This document shows, in pieces, positions 49,011 through 57,312 of a stretch of DNA of 64,000 nucleotides (position 1 is its first letter; each line of letters starts with the position of its first letter). Made by a program: the position numbers and the translations under genes. The notes under the pieces were generated by a model. That model was not told the origin of the DNA. It worked only from the letters and a program-made list of their open reading frames with translations, and did not search any database. Where the stretch lies: the NCBI GenBank assembly GCA_964479535.1, contig CAYZMM010000035.1:1-64000 (forward strand), given 5' to 3'. This DNA comes from S015-6 sp964479535 (lineage in GTDB: Bacteria; Desulfobacterota; DSWW01).

Positions 49011-49454
49011 TCACTCCTTGACGACCCAGACCTTGATGTTTCCTGTCACGTCCGTGTGGAGCTTGACGGGGACGGTGTAGACCCCGAGCTTCTTGATCGG
49101 TTCTTCGAGCAGGATTCGCTTGCGATCGATCGAGACCCCTTCCTCCTTGAGGGCCTCCTCGATATCCCGGGAGGTTACGGAACCGTAGAGTTTCTCATCC
49201 TCGCCGGTCTTCCTCGCGATGGTGCAGGAGACGGCATCCAGGCTCCCCGCCAGTTCCTGAGCGTCCCTCCGCTGCTTCTCCATTCGTGTCTGAATGAGTT
49301 TCTTCTGGTGCTCCTGCTCCTTCAGGTTCTTCGTGGACGCCTGGACGGCCAGCCCGCGAGGCAACAGGTAGTTCCTGCCGTAGCCGCCCGCGACTTCGAC
49401 GACATCGCCGATCTTGCCCAGATTCTCAACATCTTCTCGCAGTATCAGCTTCAC
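49011..49454 (-). CDS. rplI: 50S ribosomal protein L9
   Basis: The product is 147 residues with KLILREDVENLGKIGDVVEVAGGYGRNYLLPRGLAV at the N-terminus (rRNA-binding domain), a long connecting helix (EHQKKLIQTRMEKQRRDAQE) and the C-terminal domain LYGSVTSRDIEEALKEEG. The start is GTG 49454 preceded by GGGAGGAAACG. Typical length. It lies between rpsR and dnaB. Confidence 0.96.
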   Translation of the reverse strand: MKLILREDVENLGKIGDVVEVAGGYGRNYLLPRGLAVQASTKNLKEQEHQKKLIQTRMEKQRRDAQELAGSLDAVSCTIARKTGEDEKLYGSVTSRDIEEALKEEGVSIDRKRILLEEPIKKLGVYTVPVKLHTDVTGNIKVWVVKE

Positions 49455-49603
49455 CTTCGTTTCCTCCCTGCCGGAAGCAGGCAATCCTCTTCTTGCCGGG
49501 ATCCCTGGCAGTCCGTATGGGTCTTCAGGAATTACAGTAACCGTCATCCAGCCACGCGAGGCCGGCGGGAACGGTACAGTGGCGAGCGACAGGGACCCGA
49601 GGA

Positions 49604-49861
49604 CTAGATCTCCATGTTCGTGTAGGGCATCAACGCCAGATGCCGTGCCCGTTTGACGGCCAACGTGATCTTCCGCTGATGTTTCGCACAGTTGCCGGAA
49701 ATCCGCCTCGGGATGATCTTGCCCCTTTCGGTGATGAAATATCTGAGCTGCCTCGGGTCCTTGTAGTTGATCTCCAGCGTCGCGTCCGCACAGAACCGGC
49801 ACACCTTCTTCCGGACGTAGAGCCTTCTTTTCGCCTTCCGAGCTTCCTTTCGACTGATCAT
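49604..49861 (-). CDS. rpsR: 30S ribosomal protein S18
   Basis: An 85-residue basic protein: RRLYVRKKVCRFCADATLEINYKD, LRYFITERGKIIPRRISGNCAKHQRKITLAVKRARHLALMPY. The two Cys pairs (CRFC and a single NC) suggest a partly retained zinc-binding form. The last residues are TNMEI. It follows rpsF by 30 bases, as is usual. Confidence 0.96.
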   Translation of the reverse strand: MISRKEARKAKRRLYVRKKVCRFCADATLEINYKDPRQLRYFITERGKIIPRRISGNCAKHQRKITLAVKRARHLALMPYTNMEI

Positions 49862-49891
49862 CTGTGTGGTCCTCTCCCCGACGGATGGATT

Positions 49892-50482
49892 CTACGCTTC
49901 TACCGGCTTTTCGCCCTGCCCCTCGCCTTCCTCTGCCGCCTGCGGCCCGGTTTCAGGGCGCTCCCCTTCCGGCGTCCTTGCCGCATCCGCCACGGGTTCT
50001 GCCGTCGACTCTTCCTCCTCCTTCTCGGACGAGGTCTCGGCAGCGGCCGCCTCTTTTTCCCTGGCTTCCTTTTCCGCAGCGGCCTTTGCCGCAGCCTCCT
50101 TCTCCGCAGCTTCCTTCGCGGCCGCCTCTCTCGCCGCCTCCTTGTCCCTTTCCTCCTCCTGCTCCTGCTTGGCAGCTTCCAGGTCTACGCGCTCATCCGT
50201 CTTGACCGTAAGGAATCGGTAGACATCCTCGAGCATCCGCATGTGTCTTTCCAGCTCGGCGACGATCTGTGCCGTTCCCACGAAGTCGAGCAGGAAATAG
50301 TGGCCTTTCTGATGGTTCTTGATCGGATAGGCCAGCCTGCGAACGCCCCAGTCCTCCCTCTTGACGCGGATTCCTCCGCCCTTCTCCACGACGCCGTCCA
50401 GTCGATCGAGGATCTCCTTCTTCTTGCCTTCATCCGAGTCGGACGGAAGGATGAAGACCGTTTGGTACCTCCGATTGCGCAT
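49892..50482 (-). CDS. rpsF: 30S ribosomal protein S6 with long charged tail
   Basis: The product is 196 residues. The first ~100 are S6: RRYQTVFILPSDSDEGKKKEI, WGVRRLAYPIKNHQKGHYFLLDF and MLEDVYRFLTVKTDE. The remaining ~95 are a low-complexity Ala/Glu/Lys tail (KEAAEKEAAAKAAAEKEARE then EEEESTAEP and a Gly/Glu-rich end), about twice the usual S6 length. The tail is likely a long exposed helix. ATG 50482 has AAGGAGGG right before it, so the N-terminus is secure. It heads rpsF-rpsR-rplI-dnaB. Confidence 0.95.
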   Translation of the reverse strand: MRNRRYQTVFILPSDSDEGKKKEILDRLDGVVEKGGGIRVKREDWGVRRLAYPIKNHQKGHYFLLDFVGTAQIVAELERHMRMLEDVYRFLTVKTDERVDLEAAKQEQEEERDKEAAREAAAKEAAEKEAAAKAAAEKEAREKEAAAAETSSEKEEEESTAEPVADAARTPEGERPETGPQAAEEGEGQGEKPVEA

Positions 50483-50662
50483 TTTCCCTCCTTCTGGTCT
50501 CATGGCCCCGCACCGCAGACCGGGTCCCCTGGAGAGAACCGACGGGTGGGAGCAAGGGGGTTCACGTTCCGGCGACACCCTGTCGCCCTTCCACGGCTCC
50601 TTCTCGCCCAAACCATGCAATGTACCAGTCTCGTCTTGATTTTACAAGATCCACGCGGGGGC

Positions 50663-51760
50663 TCACTTCTGAAACCTGATCCGGACGATGTCCCCGTCCT
50701 GCACTGTGTAGTCCCTGCCCTCCACATGTGTGATGCCCCGCCTGCGGGCCTCCTCTTCCGTGCCTGCTCCGCAGAAGTCCTCGAAGTGCATGACCTCCGC
50801 CCGTATGAACCCGCGCTGCATATCGGAATGGATCCTGCCCGCGGCCTGGTACACGGTCTGACCCTTGCGCAGCGTCCAGGCGCGGACTTCGATCCCCACC
50901 AAGGTGTAGAAAGTGATCAGATCCAACAGCCGGTAGCCCTCCTCGACCATGCGCACGAGGCCGGAAGGGCCCCATTCCATCTCCGCCCTGAAACGTTCCC
51001 TCTCGGCCGGATCCAGGCCGAGAACCTCCGTCTCCACGGCGGCACACAGGGGGAGGAAAACGGAGTCCACCTCCTGCACCCTCGCCTGCACTTCCTCCAC
51101 GAGCCTGTCCTGCCCCGGAATCTGATCTTCCCCGAGGTTGAGCACGAACAGCACCGGCCGGTCCGTCAGGAAGCCCCACTCCTTGGTGCGCCCCAGAAGG
51201 TCCGTCCCGATATCCGCCGAGTGCCTCAGCGGGATTCCGCGGTTCAGCGATTCCAGCACCTGCTCCAGCAGCTGCATCTCTTCCCGGGCCTCCTTCTGGC
51301 CGACCCTGGCAAGCCTTTCCGCCTTCTCCTTGCGTCGTTCGGCCACTTCGATGTCGGCGAGAACGAGCTCGGTCTGTACGATCTGTATGTCACGGACAGG
51401 GTCCGGGCTGCCTGTCACGTGGACGATCTCGGGATCTTCAAACAACCTGACCACATGGACGATCGCGTCCACCGCCCGGATATGCCCCAGAAAGGCGTTC
51501 CCGAGGCCCTCACCCCGGCTCGCGCCCTCCACAAGCCCCGCCACGTCCAGGAACTCGAGCCGGGTCGGCGTGAGCTTCTCGGGCTTCAACCGCTCTCCCA
51601 GAATACGCAGCCGATCGTCCGGTACGGCCACCCGCCCCCGGTTCGGGTCTACCGTACAGAAGGGATAGTTCGATGCTTCGGCACCGCCCCCTGCAAGGGC
51701 GTTGAAGACCGTCGACTTGCCCACATTCGGCAGGCCGACTATCCCGCAAGTAAAGCCCAT
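50663..51760 (-). CDS. ychF: Redox-regulated ATPase YchF (OLA1/Obg-like)
   Basis: A 365-residue P-loop NTPase with Walker A GIVGLPNVGKSTVFNALAGG at residues 6-25, NYPFCTVDPNRGRVAVPD (switch I), FLDVAGLVEGASRGEGLGN (switch II), a coiled coil (AERRKEKAERLARVGQKEAR) and the C-terminal TGS domain ITFYTLVGIEVRAWTLRKGQT. YchF binds ATP rather than GTP and associates with ribosomes. ATG 51760 is chosen because it puts the fold at the usual place. An intrinsic terminator and repeat elements separate it from upstream hppA. Confidence 0.94.
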   Translation of the reverse strand: MGFTCGIVGLPNVGKSTVFNALAGGGAEASNYPFCTVDPNRGRVAVPDDRLRILGERLKPEKLTPTRLEFLDVAGLVEGASRGEGLGNAFLGHIRAVDAIVHVVRLFEDPEIVHVTGSPDPVRDIQIVQTELVLADIEVAERRKEKAERLARVGQKEAREEMQLLEQVLESLNRGIPLRHSADIGTDLLGRTKEWGFLTDRPVLFVLNLGEDQIPGQDRLVEEVQARVQEVDSVFLPLCAAVETEVLGLDPAERERFRAEMEWGPSGLVRMVEEGYRLLDLITFYTLVGIEVRAWTLRKGQTVYQAAGRIHSDMQRGFIRAEVMHFEDFCGAGTEEEARRRGITHVEGRDYTVQDGDIVRIRFQK

Positions 51761-51813
51761 CGATTCTTGCCTTGCCCGTTCCGTCAAGCAAAATCGAGTC
51801 GGAACACAGATCG

Positions 51814-51855
51814 AAAAAAGGCTCGTCCGGGGGTTGCGCTTCCCGGACGAGCCTT
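51814..51855 (-). terminator. Intrinsic terminator downstream of hppA
   Basis: On the minus strand, a 14-bp perfect stem (51855-51842 with 51831-51818: AAGGCTCGTCCGGG and complement) with a 10-base loop is followed by a run of Ts (51819-51814). This is a textbook rho-independent terminator for transcripts coming from hppA, 370 bases after the hppA stop and 54 bases before ychF. Confidence 0.82.
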
Positions 51856-51881
51856 AGTACTCCATCTCATAAATACGGTGG
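51853..51881. repeat. Dispersed 29-bp repeat, copy 2
   Basis: It matches 45331-45359 at 27 of 29 bases. It begins inside the last bases of the terminator stem and forms the left end of the 165-bp element 51856-52020. Confidence 0.6.
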
Positions 51882-52020
51882 CATTCGGATGCCGATCCAT
51901 CCCGGCAGGCTGCGTTGCTCGTCGGTTCAAGACTCCCGGTATTCGCCCTCCTCGCGCCTTGCCTGCCGGGCGCCTCGGCATCCTCGGTGCGTTACCCTAT
52001 ATTGTTGCGATGGAGTACTT
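51856..52020. mobile_element. MITE-like element with 11-bp terminal inverted repeats
   Basis: AGTACTCCATC (51856-51866) and GATGGAGTACT (52010-52020) are exact inverted repeats enclosing 165 bp with no open frame of note. The left end is shared with the copy after dusB. The absence of coding capacity and the paired ends suggest a non-autonomous element; no target-site duplication is obvious. Confidence 0.5.
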
Positions 52021-52074
52021 AGGATCTCACGCGCCTCAACCCTGAAGGGTGAAGAGGCCAACTCTCCAAGAGGG

Positions 52075-52212
52075 GTGGCAAGAAACGGCCAGATGCAAGC
52101 CGCGCGACGCCTGCCCCGCCAAAGCGGGGGTCCATGTCACGTCGAGGCGTACGAAGTATGCCGCAGTGACGATGGGGGAGCGCAACGCCGCAGATGGGCG
52201 TTTGTCGCCACC
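52075..52212. repeat. Long imperfect inverted repeat just downstream of hppA
   Basis: The ends GGTGGCAAGAAACGGCCAGA... (from 52075) and the reverse complement of the right end (GGTGGCGACAAACGCCCATC..., ending at 52212) match imperfectly over ~33 bases. The right part contains the hairpin AACGCC/GGCGTT. It begins 12 bases beyond the hppA stop. From memory, ~120-140-bp elements with such ends are frequent in deltaproteobacterial genomes as interspersed repeats, but I could not verify that here. Confidence 0.5.
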
Positions 52213-52223
52213 CTGACAGCCTC

Positions 52224-54356
52224 CTACAGCAGGGGTGCGATCACCAGGGAGACGACCGACATGAGCTTGATCAGGATGTTCATCGACGGTCCGGAGGTGT
52301 CCTTGAAAGGATCGCCCACGGTGTCCCCGATCACGGCAGCCTTGTGATTATCGCTGCCCTTGCCGCCCAGGTTGCCCGCCTCGATGTACTTCTTCGCGTT
52401 GTCCCAGGCACCGCCGCCGTTCGCCATCATCAGCGCCAACAGCACACCTGCCGCGGTCGCTCCGGCCAGGGCCCCTGCCAGTGCCACGGGGCCCATCCAG
52501 AAGCCGATGACCGGCGGCGTGATGACCGCGATCAGGCCGGGGACCACCATCCGGCGAAGGGCACCCTTGGTCGCAATGTCCACGCACCTGGCAGGATCCG
52601 GCTTTCCGGTCCCCTCCAGCAGCCCGGGGATCTCCTTGAACTGCCGCCGAATCTCGTTGACCATGTCAAAGGCCGCAGACCCCACGGCCAGCATGGTCCG
52701 GCTGGCGATCAGGAACGGAATCATGGCACCGATCAGCAGCCCGATGACCGCCTGCGGCTGCGTGATGTTCACCACTAGGAATTCCTTGATGGTCGTCGTG
52801 GGGATATCCACATCCACCGCCTGCGTGTAGGCGGAGAAGAGGGCGAGGGCCGTCAAGGCCGCGCTTCCGATGGCGAAGCCCTTTCCGATCGCCGCCGTGG
52901 TGTTGCCCAAAGCGTCCAGGCTGTCGGTGATCTCCCGGGTCTCGGGCCCGAGTTCGGCCATCTCCGAGATGCCGCCTGCGTTGTCCGCGATCGGTCCGTA
53001 GGAGTCAACGCTCATGGTGATACCGACCGTGGCCAGCATGCCTACCGCGGCGATACCGATCCCGTAGAGGCCCGCGAAGTAGTTTGCAATGAAGATCCCC
53101 ACGCAGATGAACAGCACCGGCGCCACCACGCTCTCCATGCCCACGGCCAGGCCCTGGATGATCACGGTCGCGGCCCCGGTCTCGGAACTCTTCGCGATAT
53201 CCCGCACAGGCTTCGCGGCCGTGTAATACTCGGTCACCAGACCGATCGCGACGCCCACGATGCAGCCCAGGGTCACGGCCAGCCAGACATTGGCTCGCTC
53301 CGCCAGGGCCGCCATGGAACCGCCTCCGTCCTGCACGAGTGCGGCAGCGGCCGCCCCTTCCCGCATCATGCCGTTCACGCCGAACAGCCAGATCCAGATC
53401 CCGGCCAGCACGATGAAGAGTCCGGCTGCAACGAACATCGAGTACCGCAGCGCAGCCGCGGGGCTGTACTGCTTCAGCCAGTCGATGCTCTTGATGCCGA
53501 TGAAGGAGCAGACCAGGCCGATGGCCACCATGAAGATCGGCAGGCTCATGAAGTAGAAGGCGTTCTCTCCTGCCGTAGCCGCCCAGGTAGCCCCGATGGC
53601 GATCGTGGCGATGATCGATCCTACATAGGATTCAAAGATATCGGCACCCATACCAGCCGTGTCGCCCACGCAGTCCCCCACGTTGTCCGCGATCACGCCC
53701 GGATTCCTGGGGTCGTCCTCCGGGATTCCGGCCTCCACCTTGCCCACGAGGTCAGCCCCCACGTCCGCGGCCTTGGTGTAGATACCGCCGCCGACACGGG
53801 CGAAGAGCGCAATCGAGCTCGCGCCCATGGCAAAGCCGTTGATGTCCTGCGTCTCGAAGAAACCGAACCACCGGGAGAGCAGGTACAGGATCGTAACCCC
53901 CAGCATGCCCAGGCTGGCCACCGTCAGGCCCATGACGGCCCCGCCGTTGAAAGCCACTTCCAGGGCGCCGCCTTGTCCTTCCTGGTTCGCCGTCCAGGAC
54001 GTACGCACGTTCGCCCTCGTTGCCGCCTCCATCCCGACGTATCCGGCTGTCATCGAGCAGCTCGCGCCCAGCAGGAAACAGAGGGCCGTCACGAAGGAGA
54101 TCTTCCACGCCAGCAGCAGGAACACCACTCCGATGAACACGGCCAGATACGTGTACTCCGTCCTCAGGAAGGCCATCGCACCGGTGTGGATCATGTCCGC
54201 GATCTCGCGCATCTTGTCCGTACCCGGATCCTTCGCCTCGATGTCGCCGAAGAGCTTGCGCGCCAGCACGAGGCCGATGCCCCCCACGACGAGTACGCCT
54301 ATCAGGCCAATTCCGTACATCCCCCAGGTCCGAAAGAAATCCACAAACGCTTCCAT
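52224..54356 (-). CDS. hppA: Membrane-bound ion-translocating pyrophosphatase
   Basis: The 710-residue protein with ~16 TM helices couples hydrolysis of PPi to H+ or Na+ export. Signatures are GADLVGKVEAGIPEDDPRNPG, VIADNVGDCVGDTAGMGADIFES near residue 222, DSYGPIADNAGGISEMAEL and a final KAAVIGDTVGDPFKDTSGPS. At the K+-selectivity site the sequence reads GNTTAAIGKG, Ala rather than Lys, the K+-dependent type. H+ versus Na+ cannot be decided by eye. ATG 54356 follows AAAGGAGGAGAG. Its place between pth and ychF is unusual for this cluster. Confidence 0.95.
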   Translation of the reverse strand: MEAFVDFFRTWGMYGIGLIGVLVVGGIGLVLARKLFGDIEAKDPGTDKMREIADMIHTGAMAFLRTEYTYLAVFIGVVFLLLAWKISFVTALCFLLGASCSMTAGYVGMEAATRANVRTSWTANQEGQGGALEVAFNGGAVMGLTVASLGMLGVTILYLLSRWFGFFETQDINGFAMGASSIALFARVGGGIYTKAADVGADLVGKVEAGIPEDDPRNPGVIADNVGDCVGDTAGMGADIFESYVGSIIATIAIGATWAATAGENAFYFMSLPIFMVAIGLVCSFIGIKSIDWLKQYSPAAALRYSMFVAAGLFIVLAGIWIWLFGVNGMMREGAAAAALVQDGGGSMAALAERANVWLAVTLGCIVGVAIGLVTEYYTAAKPVRDIAKSSETGAATVIIQGLAVGMESVVAPVLFICVGIFIANYFAGLYGIGIAAVGMLATVGITMSVDSYGPIADNAGGISEMAELGPETREITDSLDALGNTTAAIGKGFAIGSAALTALALFSAYTQAVDVDIPTTTIKEFLVVNITQPQAVIGLLIGAMIPFLIASRTMLAVGSAAFDMVNEIRRQFKEIPGLLEGTGKPDPARCVDIATKGALRRMVVPGLIAVITPPVIGFWMGPVALAGALAGATAAGVLLALMMANGGGAWDNAKKYIEAGNLGGKGSDNHKAAVIGDTVGDPFKDTSGPSMNILIKLMSVVSLVIAPLL

Positions 54357-54420
54357 ACAACTCTCCTCCTTTGCTCGGTGGTTTCTCGTCTAGCCCACGT
54401 TCGCTTCCACGCTGGAAGGC

Positions 54421-55026
54421 CTATTCCTCAACCGTCCCTTCCCGCTCCGCCTCTTCCTCTTCTTCCCGAATCCGGGTATTGAAAAGGTTCATGGCCCGGT
54501 CGATGCCTTGCTCAAGGATACACTCAAGGGCCTCGGCTCCCCGCTCCAGAATCTGCGGCAGCCGTCTTGCCTGCTCATCGGGGAACGTCCCCAACACGTA
54601 ATCCTCGGGTTGCTCACCGGCCTCCGGTCGGCCAATCCCCATCTTGACGCGCAAGAAACGTTCGGAATCGAGCTCCCGGAGGATGGATTCGATTCCTCGG
54701 TGTCCACCTGACCCTCCCCCCCTCTTCAGCTTCATCGTCTGAAAAGGAAGGTCCATATCGTCGTGCACTACGATGATCGACTCGATCGGCACGCGCGAGG
54801 CTTCGCGTACCTCCTGTACCACCTCTCCACTTCGATTCATGTAGGCCTGCGGCTTGACGAGAAGGACGCTGGCATCCCCCGAGACATGCGATCCGATCGA
54901 TGCAAACCCTCTACGCTCCTGCCACGGGACCTTCTGCCTGGAGGCGTATCGATCCACCACCAGGAATCCGATGTTGTGGCGGGTTCCCGAATAGCGGAGC
55001 CCCGGATTCCCGAGTCCGGCAATCAA
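54421..55026 (-). CDS. pth: Peptidyl-tRNA hydrolase
   Basis: A 201-residue enzyme that frees tRNA from stalled peptidyl-tRNA. It has IAGLGNPGLRYSGTRHNIGFLVVD with catalytic His, LVKPQAYMNRSGEVV, VVHDDMDLPFQTMKLKRGGGSGGHRGIESI with catalytic Asp, and RVKMGIGRPEAG. The last ~17 residues are an acidic tail (REEEEEAEREGTVEE). The start is TTG 55026, eleven bases after the rplY stop; this makes the N-terminus begin at the conserved strand, but an upstream start is possible. Confidence 0.93.
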   Translation of the reverse strand: MIAGLGNPGLRYSGTRHNIGFLVVDRYASRQKVPWQERRGFASIGSHVSGDASVLLVKPQAYMNRSGEVVQEVREASRVPIESIIVVHDDMDLPFQTMKLKRGGGSGGHRGIESILRELDSERFLRVKMGIGRPEAGEQPEDYVLGTFPDEQARRLPQILERGAEALECILEQGIDRAMNLFNTRIREEEEEAEREGTVEE

Positions 55027-55037
55027 CCACGATCGAC

Positions 55038-55712
55038 TCAGCTCTCTTCTTCCTTCTCCGGCTCCTGATCTGCTTCCTTCTCCGTCGGCTCCGCTCCTTC
55101 CTCCACTTCCTCACCCGGCTCCGCCTCCGGCGGCTCCTCTTCCTCCACAGGGGCAGAGATCACGACAACCGTCTCCTTCGCATCGGTGAGGACGCGGGCC
55201 CCTTCCGGCACTTTCAGCTCCCCCACATGGACCGAATCGCCCATGTTCAGATGGGCGATTTCCGCGTCCACGTATTCCGGGATATCCCCCGGCAGGCACT
55301 CCAGCTCCACGTTCCACCTGAGCTGCTGGACCATCGCACCTTCCCGCAGCGCCTCTTTCGGCTCACCGACCAGCCTAACCGCCACCTCGACCGTGATGAC
55401 CTGGTCCATCAAGACCCCCATCAGATCCGCATGAAGCGTTCGGTTGAGGTGGTCCTTCTGGATCTCCTTGATGATCACGGTTTCCCTGTTCCCACCGTCC
55501 GCCTCGTCCGCGATCTTCAGCTTGATGAGAACGTTCTGTCCGGCCCCCTCCCGAAGAATCCCGTCCAGATCCCTCTTCTTGAAGCTCAGCAGAATCGGAT
55601 CGAGACCCTTGCGATAACAGACCGCCGGGATGAAGCCGTCGGCACGCAACTTGCGCGCCGTACCCTTCCCGGTTCCCGTTCTCCTTCTGACTTCCAGCTC
55701 CTGCGTTTCCAT
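55038..55712 (-). CDS. rplY: 50S ribosomal protein L25/general stress protein Ctc
   Basis: The 224-residue product has the L25 N-terminal 5S-rRNA-binding domain (LEVRRRTGTGKGTARKLRADGFIPAVCYRKGLDP) and the C-terminal TL5/Ctc beta domain (VEVAVRLVGEPKEALREGAMVQQLRWNVELECLPGDIPEYVDAEI, GDSVHVGELKVPEG). The last ~37 residues are very acidic (PVEEEEPPEAEPGEEVEEGA and onward). The start ATG 55712 is preferred to the one 30 bases upstream, with AGGAG ahead. It sits between prs and pth, the standard order. Confidence 0.94.
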   Translation of the reverse strand: METQELEVRRRTGTGKGTARKLRADGFIPAVCYRKGLDPILLSFKKRDLDGILREGAGQNVLIKLKIADEADGGNRETVIIKEIQKDHLNRTLHADLMGVLMDQVITVEVAVRLVGEPKEALREGAMVQQLRWNVELECLPGDIPEYVDAEIAHLNMGDSVHVGELKVPEGARVLTDAKETVVVISAPVEEEEPPEAEPGEEVEEGAEPTEKEADQEPEKEEES

Positions 55713-55767
55713 ACCAGGGAACTCCTTTCCTGGGCTCGACAAAGGGCGTTCTCAAGGCCCGTTGGAA

Positions 55768-56706
55768 TCAAATGAAAAGGCCGCTGACCGACTCACTGAA
55801 GTACGTCCGTTTGATTCCTTCAGCGAGCAGCCTGGCGATCGAGAAAGGCTTGATCTTCCCGCACTTCGCCGACTCTTCGCTCAGGGGAATCGAATTCGTG
55901 ACGATGAGCTCCTTGAGGTGGGAGTTCTGAAGCCGCTCCAGGGCCGGACCGGATAGAACCGGGTGGGTGCAACAGGCGTAGACCTCTTTCGCACCCGCTA
56001 TGTGCAGGGCTTCCGCTCCCTGTACCAGGGTTCCGGCCGTGTCGACGATATCGTCGACCACCACCGCCCGGCAGTTCTCCACGTTGCCGATAATGTTCAA
56101 GCTTCGGGACACATTCGGGGCATCCCGCCGCTTGTCGATGATCGCCATCGGTCGATCCAGTCGCTTGGCGAACGCCAGGGTCCGTTCCACCCCCCCCGCG
56201 TCGGGAGCCACCAGGACTACGTTGTCGGAGAGATGATCTCGAATGTAGGGAAGGAGCACGGGCGTAGCGAAGAGGTTGTCCACCGGGATGTCAAAGAAAC
56301 CCTGAATCTGCCCGGCGTGGAGGTCCAGACAGAGGATGCGCGTCGCCCCTGCAACGGTGAGCAGATCCGCGATCAGTTTCGCCGAAATCGGCGCCCTCGG
56401 GGCCGCCTTTCTGTCCTGGCGTGCATACCCGTAGTAGGGAATGACCGCGGCGATCGTCTTGGCGGACGCACGCTTCAGTGCGTCGATCATGATCAGCAGT
56501 TCCATGAGGTTGGTGTCGCTGGGCCGGCAGATCGACTGCAGCACGAAGACGTCCAGCCCCCGCACGTTTTCTTCGATTACCACCGAGGTCTCGCCATCGC
56601 TGAACTGCTTGACTTCCGCCCTGCCCGGCTTGATGCCGAGTTCGTCGCAGATCTCTCGAAACAGACTCGGGTTCGAATTGCCGGAAAAAATGCGTAGTTT
56701 CTTCAT
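55768..56706 (-). CDS. prs: Ribose-phosphate pyrophosphokinase
   Basis: A 312-residue enzyme that makes PRPP from ribose-5-phosphate and ATP. It has LRIFSGNSNPSLFREICDEL, FSDGETSVVIEENVRGLDVFVLQS, DALKRASAKTIAAVIPYYGYARQDRKAAPRAPISAKL (ATP and regulatory loop), LDLHAGQIQGFF and the PRPP-binding loop VVVDDIVDTAGTLVQGA near residue 213. Typical class I length. It follows tRNA-Gln on the same strand. Confidence 0.95.
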   Translation of the reverse strand: MKKLRIFSGNSNPSLFREICDELGIKPGRAEVKQFSDGETSVVIEENVRGLDVFVLQSICRPSDTNLMELLIMIDALKRASAKTIAAVIPYYGYARQDRKAAPRAPISAKLIADLLTVAGATRILCLDLHAGQIQGFFDIPVDNLFATPVLLPYIRDHLSDNVVLVAPDAGGVERTLAFAKRLDRPMAIIDKRRDAPNVSRSLNIIGNVENCRAVVVDDIVDTAGTLVQGAEALHIAGAKEVYACCTHPVLSGPALERLQNSHLKELIVTNSIPLSEESAKCGKIKPFSIARLLAEGIKRTYFSESVSGLFI

Positions 56707-56876
56707 TCGCTTTCTGTCTCACATACTTGGGCACTGGGTGGCGGGATTCGAGAAAATGACAAGATAACAGAGGGGCCGTGGAAAGTAAAGGCCTCCTCGC
56801 ATCCGGGCCTCGGGTGTCGGGACCCGTCCGAGGGCCAGAATCGGGGCTCAGCAGCGTATCCCCGGGAAGGCCTGAG

Positions 56877-56951
56877 TGGCTGGGGTGGGAGGATTCGAAC
56901 CTCCGAATGCAGGAGCCAAAGTCCTGTGACTTACCGCTTGTCGACACCCCA
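56877..56951 (-). tRNA. tRNA-Gln (anticodon TTG)
   Basis: A 75-nt cloverleaf on the minus strand: acceptor TGGGGTG/CACCCCA, anticodon stem CAGGA/TCCTG with loop CTTTGGC and anticodon TTG (Gln), T arm GGAGG/CCTCC with TTCGAAT, discriminator G and encoded CCA. It sits between spoVG and prs, the usual place in this cluster. Confidence 0.95.
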
Positions 56952-57024
56952 ACAAGGATCGAGCAGCGTCCCTAAGCAAGTATTATAGTATCCGGGTTGG
57001 AAAATGCAACGAAAGACGGGAAGG

Positions 57025-57312
57025 TTACGTCTCGGTGCCGGTCGGAGAATCGCGCAGCCGATCCAGCTCCTTTCGGTATTCGTCGAGCACTCTATCTTCG
57101 ATCATCCTTCGCGTGGAATTGTTCAGCGGATGTGCGGTGTCCTTGAACGTACCGTCTTTGCGCTTCTTGCTGGGCATGGCCACGAACAGCCCCGTGTTTC
57201 CGTGAATGATCTTCAAGTCCCTTACAATGAAACAATCATCGAAGATGATGGTTGCGTATCCCTTCAACCTCTCCTCGCTCACCGGGAACACCCTGACTTC
57301 CGTGATCTTCAT
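57025..57312 (-). CDS. spoVG: Septation protein SpoVG homologue
   Basis: The 95-residue product is a small site-specific nucleic-acid-binding regulator family member: MKITEVRVFPVSEERLKGYATIIFDDCFIVRDLKIIHGNTGLFVAMPSKK. The C-terminal helix (STRRMIEDRVLDEYRKELDRL) is the part tied to nucleic-acid binding. ATG 57312 follows AAGGGAGTGG. It is the first gene after the strong promoter at 57569-57597 and precedes tRNA-Gln and prs. In non-spore-formers its role is regulatory. Confidence 0.94.
   Translation of the reverse strand: MKITEVRVFPVSEERLKGYATIIFDDCFIVRDLKIIHGNTGLFVAMPSKKRKDGTFKDTAHPLNNSTRRMIEDRVLDEYRKELDRLRDSPTGTET

Noticed and set aside
49640..52045. An 801-codon plus-strand frame over rpsR, rpsF and ychF
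   Set aside because: It is a shadow of well-defined ribosomal and YchF genes and a repeat region.
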